The notes below the pieces were generated by a model. That model searched no databases and was not told the DNA's origin. It saw only the letters and a list, made by a program, of their open reading frames with translations. 64,000 bases of DNA from SAR86 cluster bacterium. Its GTDB lineage: Bacteria; Pseudomonadota; Gammaproteobacteria; Magnimaribacterales; AG-339-G14. A program made the translations under genes and the position numbers. The stretch's first letter is position 1. Every line of letters begins with the position of its first letter. The stretch is from the NCBI GenBank assembly GCA_023703675.1, contig CP097974.1, positions 597,288-661,287 of the forward strand, given 5' to 3'. Of the stretch, positions 17,433 to 25,647 are shown one piece after another.

Positions 17433-18778
17433 TTGCGAAGGCCATTAGGAATTTCATTGCGCGAAGAACTTTCGCACATAAACTCAGAAACAAAACTATG
17501 AATATGTTTTCAAATTATGAAAACTTTAAGGCAATAAGAAATAAAGCCGAATCCGATAGAATTAAAGAAAAAAGAGAACATGAAATTTTATATTTTCATA
17601 AGGTGGATGATCCTTACTCCCATTTAACAATCCAATTTATAGATAAACTTATTGACGAATATTCAATAAAATTAAGCCCAATTTTAGTGGGTGATGAAAA
17701 TCCAGAAACACTGCATGAGCCTTCCTTGTACAGCAATTATTGTTTGGAAGACGTAAAAAGAATTGCTCCCTATTACGGTGTTGATTTTGGTGGGACTTCT
17801 TATCCAAATAAATCTCTGATAAACCTGGCTAATTCTGTTCTTGCATCTGTTCCTCCAGAAAATTTCACTAAAGTCGCTAAATTGGTAAGTGATTTTCTCT
17901 GGCAAAACAATAAGAATGAACTTATTAATTTGTCTAGGAATTATTCTTCTTCTCCTGAAAAGGTCAAAGAGATATTGAAAGAAGGAAATAATAAAAGAGA
18001 TGGAAGTGGTTATTATTTTGGATCAGCTTTTTACTACGAAAAAGAACTTTACTGGGGGGTAGACCGATTAAATCATTTAGAAGAAAGACTTACTGAGCTT
18101 GGAGTAAAAAAAACTTTGTCAAATGAATCTGTAGCGCCATTAATATTGTCAGCTCCTAATGAGCTAATTTCCAAAACAAAGCTAAATTTAAGCTTCTACC
18201 CTTCTTTGAATAGCCCATATACTTTCATAAGCGCAAAGAGAGTTAAAGAGTTATCTGAAAAATATCCTGTCAACTTGATAACTAAACCAGTATTACCGAT
18301 GCTTATGCGAATGATGACAATTCCTACGTTTAAAGCAAAGTACATTATTTCAGATGCAGCAAGAGAAGGAAGAAAATATGATTATGAGATGAAATCAATA
18401 TATTCACCAATTGGAAAACCGGCAAGAAAAGCTTATTCACTTTTTCCAGAAATAAATAATCATGGGAAAGGATTTGAATATATTGAAGGATTGTTGAAAG
18501 CCTCTTTTCAAGATGGTATCAACATAGGCGAAGAGAGTTTTTTGGAAAATCTCGTATCTGAGCTTGGGCTTAATTGGAGTGAAATTAAAAAGCATCTAAA
18601 TACATCAGCTTGGAAAAAAATTCTTAATGAAAACTGTGAAGACATGTATCGTGGAAATTGTTGGGGTGTTCCTAGTTTTAAAATAACTAATGCAGACGGC
18701 AGCAATCCTTACTATGTCTGGGGACAAGATAGAATTTGGTTGGTAAAAGAAGAAATTAACAAACGACTAAATTCATAA
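17429..18778 (+). CDS. Duplicated DsbA/HCCA-isomerase-like (kappa GST fold) protein
   Basis: This 449-residue protein appears to contain two thioredoxin-fold DsbA-like modules. The second (from about residue 255) begins LSFYPSLNSPYTFIS, matching the FxSPY(S/T) signature of 2-hydroxychromene-2-carboxylate isomerases and kappa GSTs. The first (from about residue 50) begins ILYFHKVDDPYSHL and lacks the Ser. A C-terminal FRGN-like CWGVPSF and WGQDRIWL end each fit the family end. No CxxC redox motif is present, so a GSH- or CoA-linked isomerase role is more likely than disulfide exchange. The start is TTG at 17429, with AGGAGAGGAGAG just upstream; the alternative is ATG at 17498. Confidence 0.75.
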   Translation: MIAKAIRNFIARRTFAHKLRNKTMNMFSNYENFKAIRNKAESDRIKEKREHEILYFHKVDDPYSHLTIQFIDKLIDEYSIKLSPILVGDENPETLHEPSLYSNYCLEDVKRIAPYYGVDFGGTSYPNKSLINLANSVLASVPPENFTKVAKLVSDFLWQNNKNELINLSRNYSSSPEKVKEILKEGNNKRDGSGYYFGSAFYYEKELYWGVDRLNHLEERLTELGVKKTLSNESVAPLILSAPNELISKTKLNLSFYPSLNSPYTFISAKRVKELSEKYPVNLITKPVLPMLMRMMTIPTFKAKYIISDAAREGRKYDYEMKSIYSPIGKPARKAYSLFPEINNHGKGFEYIEGLLKASFQDGINIGEESFLENLVSELGLNWSEIKKHLNTSAWKKILNENCEDMYRGNCWGVPSFKITNADGSNPYYVWGQDRIWLVKEEINKRLNS

Positions 18779-18787
18779 AATATTTTG

Positions 18788-19642
18788 ATGCGTTCCAATG
18801 TAGTCATTTCTAGAAATGGTAACAACTCGCTACATCAACATTGGCTTTCTAATGACTACGCTAATCGGAACTGGGATTTGATATTATTATTTTATGACAG
18901 AAAAGCTTTTGAAAATTTCCACACTTCAGAAGGTGTGTCGAAGTTTTACATTGAAGGAGGAAAATGGACGTCAATTTATAAATTTTTTCTTAACAATAAA
19001 CTTGAAGAATACAACTATTATTGGTTTCCCGACGACGATTTGGAAATCGACAGCATTTCGATAAATAAACTATTTCAAGCAATGGATGAACATAATTTAT
19101 TTGTTGCTCAACCTTCCCTAACAAAGGACAGTTTCTACACTTTTCTTCTGCTCATTCAGAACGAAGCCTTTATTTTAAGGTACTCAAATTTTATTGAAGT
19201 AATGGCTCCTTGTGTAACCAGAGAGGTTCTTCAGAAGGCCTTGGAAGATTTTAAAGAATGTGAGAGTGGAGTTGGTTTAGATCATCTTTGGGGTAATTAT
19301 TTCAACTACGAATTAAAAAAAATGGCTATTCTTGATGAAATTTCCATGAAACATACTAGGCCTATTGGGGGTCCGTTGTATGATTACTTGAGAAGCAAAA
19401 ATATAGATCACATGGATGAGTTAAGGAAGTTATTGAAAAAATATTCACAACGACCAATAAGGCCATATGTTTATGAAGCACTTTCCAAAACGAATAAAAT
19501 TGTGAAAAATAAATACTTATTAGGATATCTTCATTTGAAAGAATATTATTCAAAAAGAAATGAATTTAATAACCTTAAAATGACTCTAAAAAAGTTATTG
19601 AGATTATTTAAATACTATTTCATTTATTTCATAAAAACCTAA
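18788..19642 (+). CDS. DUF707 family (glycosyltransferase-like) protein
   Basis: This protein of about 284 residues has the DUF707 hallmarks: YYWFPDDDLEID (about residues 79-90), FVAQPSLTKDS, LRYSNFIEVMAP and a later GVGLDHLWG. The acidic DDD cluster looks like a metal/nucleotide-sugar site of GT-A enzymes, but the activity is not proven for the family. The C-terminus is Lys-rich with an aromatic hydrophobic end (LFKYYFIYFI) that may touch the membrane. TTG at 18785 is directly followed by ATG at 18788, which I prefer. Ribosome site is weak. It probably acts on surface polysaccharide, in line with capsule genes at the right edge. Confidence 0.8.
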   Translation: MRSNVVISRNGNNSLHQHWLSNDYANRNWDLILLFYDRKAFENFHTSEGVSKFYIEGGKWTSIYKFFLNNKLEEYNYYWFPDDDLEIDSISINKLFQAMDEHNLFVAQPSLTKDSFYTFLLLIQNEAFILRYSNFIEVMAPCVTREVLQKALEDFKECESGVGLDHLWGNYFNYELKKMAILDEISMKHTRPIGGPLYDYLRSKNIDHMDELRKLLKKYSQRPIRPYVYEALSKTNKIVKNKYLLGYLHLKEYYSKRNEFNNLKMTLKKLLRLFKYYFIYFIKT

Positions 19643-19644
19643 AA

Positions 19645-19776
19645 GTGAAAAAAAAAATTACAAGAAAAAAAATAAATCCTGTTGCTAAGCACGCAAGAAA
19701 ATTTAACAAGTCTAGTGTTTTCGCTGACAAGAAAAAATATAATAGAAAGAAAGAAAATCTTCCAAACGATGAATAA
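19645..19776 (+). CDS. Small basic protein (DUF7230-like)
   Basis: A 43-codon gene begins with GTG at 19645 and encodes a very Lys/Arg-rich peptide with the core INPVAKHARKFNKSSVFADK. I recognise this core from small conserved basic proteins of proteobacteria (DUF7230, from memory). Its stop overlaps the start of the cystathionine beta-synthase-like gene by 8 nt, which suggests translational coupling. The charge suggests RNA or ribosome contact, but the function is unknown. Confidence 0.68.
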   Translation: MKKKITRKKINPVAKHARKFNKSSVFADKKKYNRKKENLPNDE

Positions 19777-20737
19777 AATTTATTCAAATATTTTAGATAT
19801 GGTTGGAAATACTCCAATCTTAAAAATTAACTCAATAGATACAGGTTTATGTGAACTTTACGTAAAGTTAGAAAACCTAAACCCAGGAGGCTCTATAAAG
19901 GACAGAGTTGGTCTACAAATGATTACCGATGCAGAAGATAAAGGTCTTTTAAAAAAAGGTGGCGTAATAGTTGAGTGTACTGCAGGAAATACCGGTTTAG
20001 GTTTAGCACTCGCTGCAAAGTTGAAAGGTTATAAATTAATCTTAGTAATACCAGACAAAATGAGTAAAGAAAAAGTTATGCACCTTGAAGCTATGGGTGT
20101 TGATATTATATTTACAAGATCAGATGTTGAAAAAGGTCATCCAGAACATTACCAAGATTTAGCAGCAAAAATTGTTTCAGAAACTCCTGGTGCATTTTTC
20201 ACAGATCAATTTAATAATCCCTCTAATCCAAAGATCCATGAAACAACAACAGGACCGGAGATTTGGGAGCAAATGGAAGGAAATATTGATGCATTTGTGG
20301 CTGGTGTTGGGACCGGAGGAACAATAAGTGGGGTTGGAAAATATTTAAAATCCAAGAATGCAAAAATAAATATTGTTATTGCAGATCCAGTTGGCTCTGT
20401 TGTTGCAGATGCTGTTAACACTGGATCTTATAAATATGAAAATGGTTCTTGGCTTGTGGAAGGAATTGGTGAAGACCATATTCCTGGTAACTTAAATTTA
20501 GATATTATTGACGAAGGTATTTATGTTTCAGACAAAGACGCCTTTGAAATGTTGAACAAACTATTGCAAGAAGAAGGAATTCTTGCAGGAACATCATGCG
20601 GAACACTTGTTCATGCCGCAGTTGAATGGTGTAAATTGCAAAAAACTCCAAAAAAAGTTGTTACATTGATTTGTGATACTGGAAATAAGTATCTTTCAAA
20701 AGCTTACAATAAAGAGTGGCTTGAGGAAAATTTTTAA
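19769..20737 (+). CDS. Cystathionine beta-synthase / cysteine synthase family PLP enzyme
   Basis: This 322-residue fold-type II PLP enzyme joins serine (or O-acetylserine) with homocysteine or sulfide. PLP lysine is Lys44 in NPGGSIKDR; the substrate loop is ECTAGNTGLG, and the phosphate loop is GVGTGGTISG. The VIPDKMSKEK segment and the CDTGNKYLSK end resemble cystathionine beta-synthases more than CysK/CysM. The regulatory CBS pair of eukaryotic enzymes is absent. ATG at 19769 gives the family N-terminus (MNKIYSNILDMVGNTP). A cystathionine gamma-lyase-type gene follows after one base, so a reverse transsulfuration pair (homocysteine to cysteine) is likely. Confidence 0.85.
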   Translation: MNKIYSNILDMVGNTPILKINSIDTGLCELYVKLENLNPGGSIKDRVGLQMITDAEDKGLLKKGGVIVECTAGNTGLGLALAAKLKGYKLILVIPDKMSKEKVMHLEAMGVDIIFTRSDVEKGHPEHYQDLAAKIVSETPGAFFTDQFNNPSNPKIHETTTGPEIWEQMEGNIDAFVAGVGTGGTISGVGKYLKSKNAKINIVIADPVGSVVADAVNTGSYKYENGSWLVEGIGEDHIPGNLNLDIIDEGIYVSDKDAFEMLNKLLQEEGILAGTSCGTLVHAAVEWCKLQKTPKKVVTLICDTGNKYLSKAYNKEWLEENF

Positions 20738-20738
20738 A

Positions 20739-21902
20739 ATGACAAAAAAGAAAAAAAAGAATTTCGAAACTTTGGCTATACATGCTGGTCAAAAACCTGA
20801 CCCAACTTCGGGCGCTGTAATGACTCCAATAGTCATGGCATCAACCTTCGAACAATCTAGTCCAGGAGTACACAAAGGGTATGATTATTCCAGATCAATA
20901 AATCCTACCAGAGAAGCATTTGAAGAATGCATTGCAAGTTTAGAAAATGGTATTAAAGGGTTTGGATTTTCTTCTGGTGTTGCAGCAATCTCTGCATGTG
21001 TTGAATTACTAGAACCAGGCGATCACATCATTGCAATGGACGACCTTTACGGAGGATCAGTTAGATTATTTAATGAAATCAAAAGCATTTCTCAAGGAAT
21101 TAAAATTTCCTATGTTGACATGAGCAATATTGAAAACATAGAAAAAGAGATTTCAGATAATACAAAGATGTTATTTATTGAAACTCCTACAAATCCATTA
21201 TTAAAAGTATCAGATTTGCAAAAAATTTCTGAATTAGCAAAAAATAGAAAGATACTAACTGTTTGCGATAATACTTTTGCATCGCCCTTCAATCAGAAGC
21301 CATTAAATTTTGGAATTGATATTGTGATTCATTCAGCTACAAAATATTTGGGCGGACATTCAGATTTAATTGCTGGTGCAATGGTTATAGGAAAAGATGA
21401 TCTAAATTTGATAGCGAGGATGGAAAACATCCATAATTCTCTTGGGCCTATTTCTGGAGCTTTTGATAGTTATTTACTTTTAAGGAGTTTAAAAACACTT
21501 GTGGTGAGAATGCAACGACACAATGAAAATGCAATGAAATTAGCTCAATATTTTGAGGGGCATAATAAAATTTCTAGAGTAATTTATCCAGGTCTCGTCT
21601 CACATCCGCAGCATAGTCTAGCTAAGTCGCAAATGGAAGGTTTTTCCGGAATTGTCTCATTAGAGTTAAACGGAAATTTATCAACTGCAAAGGAACTTTT
21701 AGAAAAAACTTCTATATTTACTCTTGCCGAAAGTCTTGGAGGTGTAGAAAGTCTGATTGAACACCCAGGTTTAATGACTCATGCATCTTTACCAAAAGAA
21801 CGAAGAGAGAAATTAGGAATTTCCGATACTCTTATTCGTTTATCAGTTGGATTGGAAAATATTGACGACTTAATTGATGATATTGAGAGTTCTCTTAATT
21901 AG
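20739..21902 (+). CDS. Cystathionine gamma-lyase/gamma-synthase family PLP enzyme
   Basis: This 387-residue fold-type I enzyme of the Cys/Met metabolism family has Lys202 as PLP lysine in HSATKYLGGHSD, YSRSINPTRE, GFSSGVAA, MDDLYGGS and DNTFASPF. The end SLGGVESLIEHPGLMTHASL fits gamma-lyase/synthase members. With the adjacent beta-synthase it likely cleaves cystathionine to cysteine, 2-oxobutanoate and ammonia. Gamma-synthase activity in the forward direction cannot be excluded from sequence. The start at 20739, with GAGGAA upstream, replaces a longer frame from 20673. It overlaps the convergent VOC gene by 4 nt. Confidence 0.88.
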   Translation: MTKKKKKNFETLAIHAGQKPDPTSGAVMTPIVMASTFEQSSPGVHKGYDYSRSINPTREAFEECIASLENGIKGFGFSSGVAAISACVELLEPGDHIIAMDDLYGGSVRLFNEIKSISQGIKISYVDMSNIENIEKEISDNTKMLFIETPTNPLLKVSDLQKISELAKNRKILTVCDNTFASPFNQKPLNFGIDIVIHSATKYLGGHSDLIAGAMVIGKDDLNLIARMENIHNSLGPISGAFDSYLLLRSLKTLVVRMQRHNENAMKLAQYFEGHNKISRVIYPGLVSHPQHSLAKSQMEGFSGIVSLELNGNLSTAKELLEKTSIFTLAESLGGVESLIEHPGLMTHASLPKERREKLGISDTLIRLSVGLENIDDLIDDIESSLN

Positions 21903-22285
21903 ACATCAAAATTAAAAAAAGTTAACTTATTTCCATCTAGATCGTGAACGTATGCACCATAAAAAGCTCCCGCTCTTTGACCAGGCTCTCCATCATCGCT
22001 AGCACCTAACTCAATTGCTTTGGCATACATTGCATCTACTTCTTCTTTGGTATCCAATGCAATTCCTTTCATTGTTCCATTTCCATTTGAGGCTTTTTCT
22101 CCATCATATGGAACTGCAATTGCGAGCAAAACAGAATTATCTTCGGACGACATCCACATAGTTATACGATCATTTGCAGGAAATTTTTTAGCATTTACCA
22201 GAGACAAAAGTTCATCATAAAACTTTTCTGCTACTTCTTTATTGTTAGTACCTATTGTCGAATAGTGTTTTAGCTTTGTTCCCAT
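21899..22285 (-). CDS. VOC (glyoxalase/bleomycin-resistance) family protein
   Basis: This is a 128-residue single-domain VOC protein with the two beta-alpha-beta-beta-beta halves visible: the first around KHYSTIGTNNKEVAEKFYDE, the second ending YGAYVHDLDGNKLTFFNF. These proteins bind a divalent metal and act as lyases, dioxygenases or binding proteins. The metal ligands here are plausible (His7 and an Asp/Asn/Glu near the end) but not certain. Its start codon overlaps the stop of purU by one base, so it is co-transcribed downstream of purU. Confidence 0.82.
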   Translation of the reverse strand: MGTKLKHYSTIGTNNKEVAEKFYDELLSLVNAKKFPANDRITMWMSSEDNSVLLAIAVPYDGEKASNGNGTMKGIALDTKEEVDAMYAKAIELGASDDGEPGQRAGAFYGAYVHDLDGNKLTFFNFDV

Positions 22286-23142
22286 TATTTAAATATCACC
22301 GTTTTGTTATCATTCAAGAAAATTCTCTGTTCAGAATGATATTGTACAGCTTTTGCTAAGGTAATCGATTCAATATCCCTTCCAATAACTTCCATATCTT
22401 CTGGCGATTTTGAATGATCAATTCTATCAACCGTTTGTTCTATGATAGGCCCTTCATCTAGTTCACTTGTCACATAATGAGCTGTAGCTCCAAGGATTTT
22501 AACCCCCTTTTCATAAGCTTGATGGTAAGGTTTTGCCCCTTTAAAACTTGGGAGAAAAGAATGATGTATGTTTATTATTTTACCAAAATATTTATTACAA
22601 AAATCTGTAGATAGGATTTGCATATATCTTGCTAGAATAATTAAATCTACATTGTCATCTTCAATTATTTTCGACATTTTCATCTCTACTTCAGATTTAT
22701 TATCTTTAGCTACCTCAATGTGGTGAAAAGGGATTCCGTAATCTGAAACTATCTTTTCTAAATCTGGATGATTAGAAATAACAGATTTAATATTAATTTT
22801 TAATGAATCAACACTTGTCCTGTAAAGAAGATCCTGCAAACAATGACTATATTTTGAAACAAATATTGTAGTGCTAGGTTTTAAAATGGCATTCTGAAAA
22901 GACCAATCCATGGAAGCTTCTTCGGCCAAAACTGAGAATGTTTTATTAAAATTTTCTTTATTAATTTCTTGATTAGGCGAGATTACTTTTACCCTCATAA
23001 AAAACTTTTTAGTTATTGGATCGCCATAATGAGCTGAATCTTTAATAAAAAGGTTTTGTTCATTTAAAAAATTTGAAACTTTTGCCACCAACCCAAGTGA
23101 GTCAGGACAAGTAACTCTTAAAATAAATTCTTGATCATTCAT
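22285..23142 (-). CDS. purU: Formyltetrahydrofolate deformylase
   Basis: PurU hydrolyses 10-formyl-THF to formate and THF, feeding formate to PurT-type purine synthesis and balancing the one-carbon pool. The 285 residues comprise an N-terminal ACT domain (RVTCPDSLGLVAKVSNFL) and a C-terminal formyltransferase fold with LARYMQIL, the catalytic Asn-His region INIHHSFLPSFKGAKPYHQA and the catalytic Asp in ELDEGPIIEQ. It is overlapped by its neighbours on both sides (8 nt with the upstream hypothetical gene, 1 nt with the VOC gene). Confidence 0.95.
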   Translation of the reverse strand: MNDQEFILRVTCPDSLGLVAKVSNFLNEQNLFIKDSAHYGDPITKKFFMRVKVISPNQEINKENFNKTFSVLAEEASMDWSFQNAILKPSTTIFVSKYSHCLQDLLYRTSVDSLKINIKSVISNHPDLEKIVSDYGIPFHHIEVAKDNKSEVEMKMSKIIEDDNVDLIILARYMQILSTDFCNKYFGKIINIHHSFLPSFKGAKPYHQAYEKGVKILGATAHYVTSELDEGPIIEQTVDRIDHSKSPEDMEVIGRDIESITLAKAVQYHSEQRIFLNDNKTVIFK

Positions 23143-23611
23143 TTTTTCTATAATAAAACTTTATTTTCCCAGTATTTTTTTCGAGAACGTTAATTTCTCT
23201 TATCAATTCGCCGCCATCTTTATATATTTTTTGTTCTATGTCTACAGAACCATTTAATCTTTGTACCAAGAAAGATTTAGGCAGAGCATTTAAGTCTAAT
23301 TCTTCGCCATACCAGTTCCGAAAAGAATTCCAAATTATATTTCTTTCTGAGACATTACATTCGATAGAAACTAAAATTTGGCTGTTGGATAAGAGTAATG
23401 GATAGAAATTTTTAACAAGAAATTTTACAAGAGGCTTTTCATCATAAACATCTATTCCATCTATCAATCCAGAAAAATTGTCTACCCGGTTTAAATTCCA
23501 AACTTCTTTAAGTTCACAATCATCTGCTATTGGAATGGGTGAAAAGGTCAGTAACCTAAATACTAAAATCGATGATATTGCCAATAGAAATATAAATGAC
23601 AGTTTTGTCAT
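23135..23611 (-). CDS. Hypothetical membrane-anchored protein
   Basis: This 158-residue protein is not recognised. It has an N-terminal hydrophobic helix (residues 4-22) that could be a signal anchor, one Cys at about residue 32 and another in the middle (SIECNVSER), and otherwise a soluble, probably periplasmic beta-rich domain. It sits 3 nt downstream of the MscS gene and overlaps purU by 8 nt. Operon membership with either gives no firm functional clue. Confidence 0.65.
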   Translation of the reverse strand: MTKLSFIFLLAISSILVFRLLTFSPIPIADDCELKEVWNLNRVDNFSGLIDGIDVYDEKPLVKFLVKNFYPLLLSNSQILVSIECNVSERNIIWNSFRNWYGEELDLNALPKSFLVQRLNGSVDIEQKIYKDGGELIREINVLEKNTGKIKFYYRKNE

Positions 23612-23614
23612 AGA

Positions 23615-24706
23615 TTATTTATCTAATGAATTTTCAAAATATATTGAACTTGATGGGTAAGCGAAATCAGAACCATTTTCTAAAACTATGGACTTGGTCT
23701 TTAAAAGAAGATTTTGTTTCACATCTGAATATTCAGTATAGGAATCTTTATTTGTGTAGCATAGAATTTCTAGATCAATTGAACTTGCTCCAAATTCTAC
23801 TGCTTTTGCAAAGGATTCCTGACCAGGATTTATACAAAATCCTTGATTTTCATCATTAATAAACTGCTCTATTTCCTGACAGATCTTATTTATTTGATCA
23901 ACAGAGGTAGAATAAATTAGATTTATACTCCATCTGATTCTTCTGAACTTATTTAATCCATGATTTATAACGCTAATATCGGAAAGATCCTTATTCGGGA
24001 TTATCATTGGAGATGTGTCAAATAGCCTTACAGTTGTAGATCTAAAGCCAATACTCTCAACAATGCCGTGAAATTCACCTGGAACTTCAATCCTATGACC
24101 AGGTTGAAACCTATTTTCTCCAATGATCAACATTCCAGATATTAAATTTTTAAATAAATCTTGCGCTCCCAAAGCTATTGCAACAGAAAAAAGACCTAGT
24201 CCAGCGATTAACGGCCCTATTTCAATACCAAAAATATCAAGGATGATCGCAAGTCCTATCACCCAAACCAGAACTTTAGAAGATCTTTCAAGCCAAACTG
24301 ACATCGCTGTGGTTAGCCAAGTGTTATTGGATAATATAGAAAATAATGGACTCACAAGATTCGATAATGCGCTAAAGATTGTGTAAACAATTAAAGCCTT
24401 AACAAGATTGGTAGCAATTAAATCAATTAAACCAGATAAAGGTAAAAAAATTGTTATTAGATATATACCTATCGTGATTGGAATAAATCCTAAAGGTTTT
24501 TTAAGCGAATCTAATAAAATATCATCCAGTTCTGTTTCGGTTCGAGAAGTTAATTTTTTTAAAGAATTAACTCCTACATTTGCGAAAACGCCTCTAAAAA
24601 TTAGAGAGACTATTAAGATGAACAATGAAATTAGAACTTCTGACATACTGATACCTAAAAAACCAGAGGTCCAAACTTGATTTAGCAAATCCAAGAAATC
24701 TTCCAT
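23615..24706 (-). CDS. Small-conductance mechanosensitive channel (MscS family)
   Basis: This 363-residue inner-membrane channel releases solutes on hypo-osmotic shock. Four to five N-terminal hydrophobic segments are followed by the pore helix region GPLIAGLGLFSVAIALGAQDLFKN, its glycine/alanine packing typical of MscS TM3. The cytosolic beta domain has GHRIEVPGEFHGIVESIGFRST and IPNKDLSD, then the alpha/beta vestibule. Length is above E. coli MscS (286) because of extra N-terminal helices. A gap of 23 nt separates it from the alpha-E gene upstream. Confidence 0.92.
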   Translation of the reverse strand: MEDFLDLLNQVWTSGFLGISMSEVLISLFILIVSLIFRGVFANVGVNSLKKLTSRTETELDDILLDSLKKPLGFIPITIGIYLITIFLPLSGLIDLIATNLVKALIVYTIFSALSNLVSPLFSILSNNTWLTTAMSVWLERSSKVLVWVIGLAIILDIFGIEIGPLIAGLGLFSVAIALGAQDLFKNLISGMLIIGENRFQPGHRIEVPGEFHGIVESIGFRSTTVRLFDTSPMIIPNKDLSDISVINHGLNKFRRIRWSINLIYSTSVDQINKICQEIEQFINDENQGFCINPGQESFAKAVEFGASSIDLEILCYTNKDSYTEYSDVKQNLLLKTKSIVLENGSDFAYPSSSIYFENSLDK

Positions 24707-24729
24707 GTGTTGAAGGATACTATTTATAG

Positions 24730-25647
24730 TTAATTATTAAAATAACTCTTACTTATAATTTGATCGATTGAAGAAATTCTCTTTTGCGTGTTTTCAATGA
24801 ATTCATGAATTTTTTTATCGTCATACCTGCCGACTCTAGATGAGTCTAAGGATTTTAAAAATTTTTCCGTAGATGCCAAAGCTAGATTATTTTTTGGAAG
24901 ACTCAAAAAGCTCTTTTTTAGAATAGTCAAACATCTATAAATGGAACGCGGAAAATTATCATCTTTGAATAAAAAATTTATGACACTTTCTTTTTCAATG
25001 TCACCTCTAGAAACTTTTCTAAAGGCTTGATGAGCAGAGAGAGTTTTAAGTAAATTTACCCACTCCAAAGTAGACAGATCTACTGTTCCTTCCTTTTTTT
25101 TTGCAGAACTAATCGAATCAATTATTCTTGAGATCATATCTGCACGCTCTAAAAAACGGCCAAGTTTTAAAAATTCAAAAGCATATCCCCTTGAAAAATT
25201 ATCAGAGATAATTCCAAAAAATCTCTGAGAAGATGAAATTACCTCATAAATATTTTTTGCTCTTTTTCTCTTGCTTGCTTTCAAAGTCATTTCTTTTTGA
25301 AAAAACAATTGAATATTATTTAGTTCTTCAACTGATGATCTAGGTAAATCGTCTTTGATAAATTCAGAGTTATAAGTGGCTCCTTTCAGACAAGAAATTA
25401 TCGAATTTGGATTATTTTTTTCAATACTTAAAAAATTTATAACATTAGATTCTTCAAAGTTTGAATAAATTTTATGAAAATCTTTTTTTGAATCCATAGA
25501 CTCAATGATGGACTCCCACCCTAATGTGTCATCAACTGGAAAATCTAACATCATTTCAACATTTACATTTATCATCCTTGCAGTATTTTCAGCACGTTCG
25601 ATGTAACGAGCCAACCAATATAAATGTTCTGCGTCTCTACTAAGCAT
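24730..25647 (-). CDS. Alpha-E domain protein (DUF403, COG2307)
   Basis: This 305-residue all-helical protein begins MLSRDAEHLYWLARYIERAENTAR, shown here in part (LYWLARYIERAENTAR), the start block that defines alpha-E proteins. These are always linked to a circularly permuted ATP-grasp partner and are predicted to help make or handle a peptide-like tag. Its ATG directly follows the stop of the ATP-grasp gene (TAGATG), so the two are translated together. The biochemical role is unproven. Confidence 0.92.
   Translation of the reverse strand: MLSRDAEHLYWLARYIERAENTARMINVNVEMMLDFPVDDTLGWESIIESMDSKKDFHKIYSNFEESNVINFLSIEKNNPNSIISCLKGATYNSEFIKDDLPRSSVEELNNIQLFFQKEMTLKASKRKRAKNIYEVISSSQRFFGIISDNFSRGYAFEFLKLGRFLERADMISRIIDSISSAKKKEGTVDLSTLEWVNLLKTLSAHQAFRKVSRGDIEKESVINFLFKDDNFPRSIYRCLTILKKSFLSLPKNNLALASTEKFLKSLDSSRVGRYDDKKIHEFIENTQKRISSIDQIISKSYFNN

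Noticed and set aside
19682..19768. Longer N-terminus of the beta-synthase-like enzyme
   Set aside because: This stretch encodes the 43-residue basic protein in another frame, and the family N-terminus begins at 19769.
20673..20738. Longer N-terminus of the gamma-lyase-like enzyme
   Set aside because: It lies inside the preceding PLP-enzyme gene; GAGGAA and the family start fit ATG 20739.
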